A DNA stretch of 64,000 nt from Pseudomonas sp. S04 (GTDB lineage: Bacteria; Pseudomonadota; Gammaproteobacteria; Pseudomonadales; Pseudomonadaceae), in assembly GCF_009834545.1 (NCBI RefSeq), contig NZ_CP019427.1:5763001-5827000 (forward strand). The letters are read 5' to 3'. Under the pieces are notes generated by a model. It did no database searches and was not told where the DNA came from. It saw only the letters and a list, made by a program, of their open reading frames with translations. Made by a program: the position numbers and the translations under genes. The stretch's first letter is position 1, and each line of letters begins with the position of its first letter. This document shows, piece after piece, positions 61,655 to 64,000 of this stretch.

Positions 61655-64000
61655 ATGAAACGCGCCCTGAGCTCACTGGCCCTGGTACTCGTGCTGCTGG
61701 CCGCCGCAGCCGGCTGGTATGTGTACAGCAAACAACCATCGCGTCAGGGTCAGGTGCAGTTGCAGCACCTGGAGGGCTCCGTGACCGTGCGCTACGACGA
61801 ACGTGGCATCCCGCACTTGCGTGCCGGCAACGAGATCGACCTGTATCGCGCCCTGGGTTATGTCCAGGCCCAGGACCGGCTGTTCCAGATGGAAATCATG
61901 CGGCGCCTGTCCCGGGGTGAGTTGGCCGAGGTGCTCGGGCCCAAGCTGCTGGATACCGACAAACTGTTCCGCAGCCTGCGCATTCGCGAGCGTGCCGAGA
62001 CTTATGTGGCCGCGCTGGATAAGGAATCTGCGGCGTGGAAGGCCCTGCAGGCCTATCTGGACGGGATCAACCAGTATCAGGACACGCACGCCGCGCCCGT
62101 GGAGTTCGATGTGCTGGGCATCGCCAAGCGGCCGTTCACCGCCCAGGACAGTATCAGCGTCGCCGGCTACATGGCCTACAGCTTTGCCGCGGCCTTTCGC
62201 ACCGAGCCCCTGCTGACCTACGTGCGCGATCAGTTGGGCAACGACTACCTGAATATCTTCGACCTCGACTGGCAGCCCAAAGGCGTGCTGGCCCAGCAAC
62301 ACAGCAGCGCGCCGGCCCTCAGCAGCGCTGACTGGCAAGACCTCAACGCCATTGCCCGCCTCAGCCAGCAGGCACTGGCCGAGCACGGCCTGCCGCAATT
62401 CGAGGGCAGCAATGCCTGGGTAGTTGCCGGCAGTCGCACCAAGAGCGGCAAACCGCTGTTGGCCGGCGACCCGCACATTCGCTTCGCGACGCCTTCGGTG
62501 TGGTACGAAGCGCAGCTGTCGGCCCCTGGTTTCGAACTCTATGGGCACCACCAGGCGCTGGTGCCGTTTGCCTTCCTTGGCCACAACCTGGACTTCGGCT
62601 GGAGCCTGACGATGTTCCAGAACGACGACCTCGACCTGATCGCCGAGAAGGTCAATCCGGACAACGCCAACCAGGTCTGGTACCGCGGCAAGTGGGTCGA
62701 CCTGATCAACAGCGAGCAACAGATTGCCGTCAAGGGCCAGGCCCCCGTAACCCTGACCCTGCGGCAATCGCCCCACGGCCCGATCATCAACGATGTCCTG
62801 GGCGCCAGCGCCGGCAAGACCCCAATCGCGATGTGGTGGGCGTTCCTCGATACCCAGAACCCGATCCTCGAAGGTTTTTACCAACTCAACCGCGCCGACA
62901 CCCTGGCCAAGGCCCGAGCCGCGTCCGCCAAGGTCCAGGCTCCTGGGTTGAACATCGTCTGGGCCAATGCCAAGGGGGATATCGGCTGGTGGGCAGCCGC
63001 GCAACTGCCCAAGCGTCCGGCAGGGGTCAAGCCAGGCTTCATTCTCGACGGCAGCAGCAACCAGGCAGACAAGGACGGCTTCTACCCGTTCAGTGCCAAC
63101 CCGCAGGAAGAGAACCCGGCCCGTGGCTACATCGTCTCCGCCAACTTCCAGCCATTGTCACCGACCGGCATGGAGATTCCCGGCTACTACAACCTGGCCG
63201 ATCGCGGTCAACAGCTCAACCTGCAACTGAGCGACAAGAACCTCAAGTGGGACCTGGACAACACCCAGGAGCTGCAACTGGGCACCACGACCGCCTACGG
63301 TCAACGCCTGCTGGCGCCGTTGCTGCCGGTATTGCGCGAGGTGGTCAGCGACCCGCAGGAACGCCAGTGGCTGGATCAACTGAACGCCTGGCAAGGTGAT
63401 TACCCGCTGGAGTCGACTAGCGCCACGCTGTTCAATCAGTTCCTGTTCAACCTGGCCGACGGGGCGCTGCACGATGAACTGGGCGATAGTTTTTTCGACA
63501 CTCTGCTCACGACCCGGGTGATCGATGCCGCCCTGCCCAGGCTTGCGGCCAACCCCGATTCCCCTTGGTGGGACAACCGCGACACCCTGGGTCAGGAAAC
63601 CCGTGCCGACGTGGTCAAGGCCGCGTGGCACGCCAGTATCGCCCACCTGAAAACCACCCTCGGCGCAGACGCCACGCAGTGGCAATGGGGCAAGGCCCAC
63701 ACCCTCACCCACGGCCATCCGCTGGGCACGCAGAAACCCCTGGAGCGGATTTTTAACGTCGGCCCGTTCGAAGCCCCGGGCAGTCACGAGGTGCCGAACA
63801 ACCTCTCGGCGAAAATCGGCCCGGCGCCTTGGACCGTGACCTATGGCCCGTCGACCCGACGCATCATCGATTTCGCCGACCCGGCCCACGGCCTGACCAT
63901 CAACCCGATCGGCCAGAGCGGCGTGCCGTTCGATGCGCACTATCAAGACCAGGCCGAGGCGTACATCGAGGGTGTCTACCACCAGGCGCATTTCAGCGAG
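61655..64000 (+). CDS. Penicillin acylase family protein (3' end beyond window)
   Basis: The 782 codons present form an Ntn hydrolase precursor: signal peptide (about 1-20), alpha chain with YVQAQDRLFQMEIMRR, then the autocleavage site GSNAWVVAGSRTKSGKPLLAGDPH, where Ser252 becomes the N-terminal nucleophile of the beta chain. HGPIINDV and NIVWANAKGDIGWW are beta-chain landmarks. Family members cleave amides such as penicillins or acyl-homoserine lactones; by gene neighbourhood (serA, DUF4399 nearby) it may correspond to the P. aeruginosa acyl-HSL acylase HacB, which is inference from memory of that locus. AAGGAG precedes the ATG. The frame is still open at the right edge. Confidence 0.88.
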   Translation, partial: MKRALSSLALVLVLLAAAAGWYVYSKQPSRQGQVQLQHLEGSVTVRYDERGIPHLRAGNEIDLYRALGYVQAQDRLFQMEIMRRLSRGELAEVLGPKLLDTDKLFRSLRIRERAETYVAALDKESAAWKALQAYLDGINQYQDTHAAPVEFDVLGIAKRPFTAQDSISVAGYMAYSFAAAFRTEPLLTYVRDQLGNDYLNIFDLDWQPKGVLAQQHSSAPALSSADWQDLNAIARLSQQALAEHGLPQFEGSNAWVVAGSRTKSGKPLLAGDPHIRFATPSVWYEAQLSAPGFELYGHHQALVPFAFLGHNLDFGWSLTMFQNDDLDLIAEKVNPDNANQVWYRGKWVDLINSEQQIAVKGQAPVTLTLRQSPHGPIINDVLGASAGKTPIAMWWAFLDTQNPILEGFYQLNRADTLAKARAASAKVQAPGLNIVWANAKGDIGWWAAAQLPKRPAGVKPGFILDGSSNQADKDGFYPFSANPQEENPARGYIVSANFQPLSPTGMEIPGYYNLADRGQQLNLQLSDKNLKWDLDNTQELQLGTTTAYGQRLLAPLLPVLREVVSDPQERQWLDQLNAWQGDYPLESTSATLFNQFLFNLADGALHDELGDSFFDTLLTTRVIDAALPRLAANPDSPWWDNRDTLGQETRADVVKAAWHASIAHLKTTLGADATQWQWGKAHTLTHGHPLGTQKPLERIFNVGPFEAPGSHEVPNNLSAKIGPAPWTVTYGPSTRRIIDFADPAHGLTINPIGQSGVPFDAHYQDQAEAYIEGVYHQAHFSE

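Overview
The window is chromosomal DNA from a Pseudomonas, most likely of the P. fluorescens group. The evidence is the gene order (ftsY / M16 proteases / rsmD; aldehyde dehydrogenase / GMC oxidoreductase / coaD / ferredoxin / mutM; thyA / lgt; ptsP / rppH; ilvA / rpiA; serA), the high G+C typical of that genus, and many copies of two Pseudomonas-type REP palindromes: a GTAGGAGCGAG family and a GTGGGAGCGGGCTTGCCCGCGA family. All identifications come from reading the sequence and from knowledge of families; no search was run. No rRNA, tRNA or CRISPR array was seen.

Layout. 0-7.2 kb: the 5' part of ftsY (minus strand), then two M16 peptidase pairs (each one active-type plus one inactive-type subunit) flanking rsmD. 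7.3-11.8 kb: a YheT-like hydrolase, an AraC regulator, the azlCD amino-acid exporter, a sulfurtransferase and a TetR regulator. 11.9-15.6 kb: a TetR-controlled-looking oxidation cassette of coniferyl-aldehyde-type dehydrogenase, a Tat-exported lipoprotein and a GMC oxidoreductase. 15.7-19.8 kb: coaD, ferredoxin, mutM, an HDOD protein and rlmI. 19.8-22.9 kb: a REP-associated tyrosine transposase (RAYT) between two REPINs, one carrying a 13-bp minisatellite, followed by ilvD. 22.9-29.0 kb: phosphorylcholine phosphatase, the cystine symporter tcyP, folA and a DUF2868/DUF3482 membrane GTPase pair.

29.1-31.3 kb is compositionally different (more A+T, different codon choice). It holds two overlapping genes, an ATPase with ABC-type motifs and an HNH-type nuclease, that resemble Septu/PtuAB anti-phage modules; this is the clearest accessory insert. 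31.4-38.1 kb is a 2-aminoethylphosphonate locus: a PhnZ-like HD oxygenase, an FAD oxidoreductase, a three-gene ABC importer and a LysR regulator. 38.1-40.9 kb is a divergent cadA/cadR metal-efflux pair with a textbook MerR-type operator.

41-64 kb is mostly core genome: thyA, lgt, a TauE/SafE permease, an NRDE protein, ptsP, rppH, a HAD phosphatase, ilvA, rpiA, an SdiA-regulated-type protein, a FAH-family hydrolase, a D-2-hydroxyglutarate dehydrogenase divergent from serA, small periplasmic proteins, a 2OG-Fe(II) oxygenase, and the start of a penicillin-acylase-family enzyme that runs off the right edge. The HAD phosphatase gene ends in an array of 115-bp tandem repeats in which its last codons and stop have been copied repeatedly together with a REPIN.
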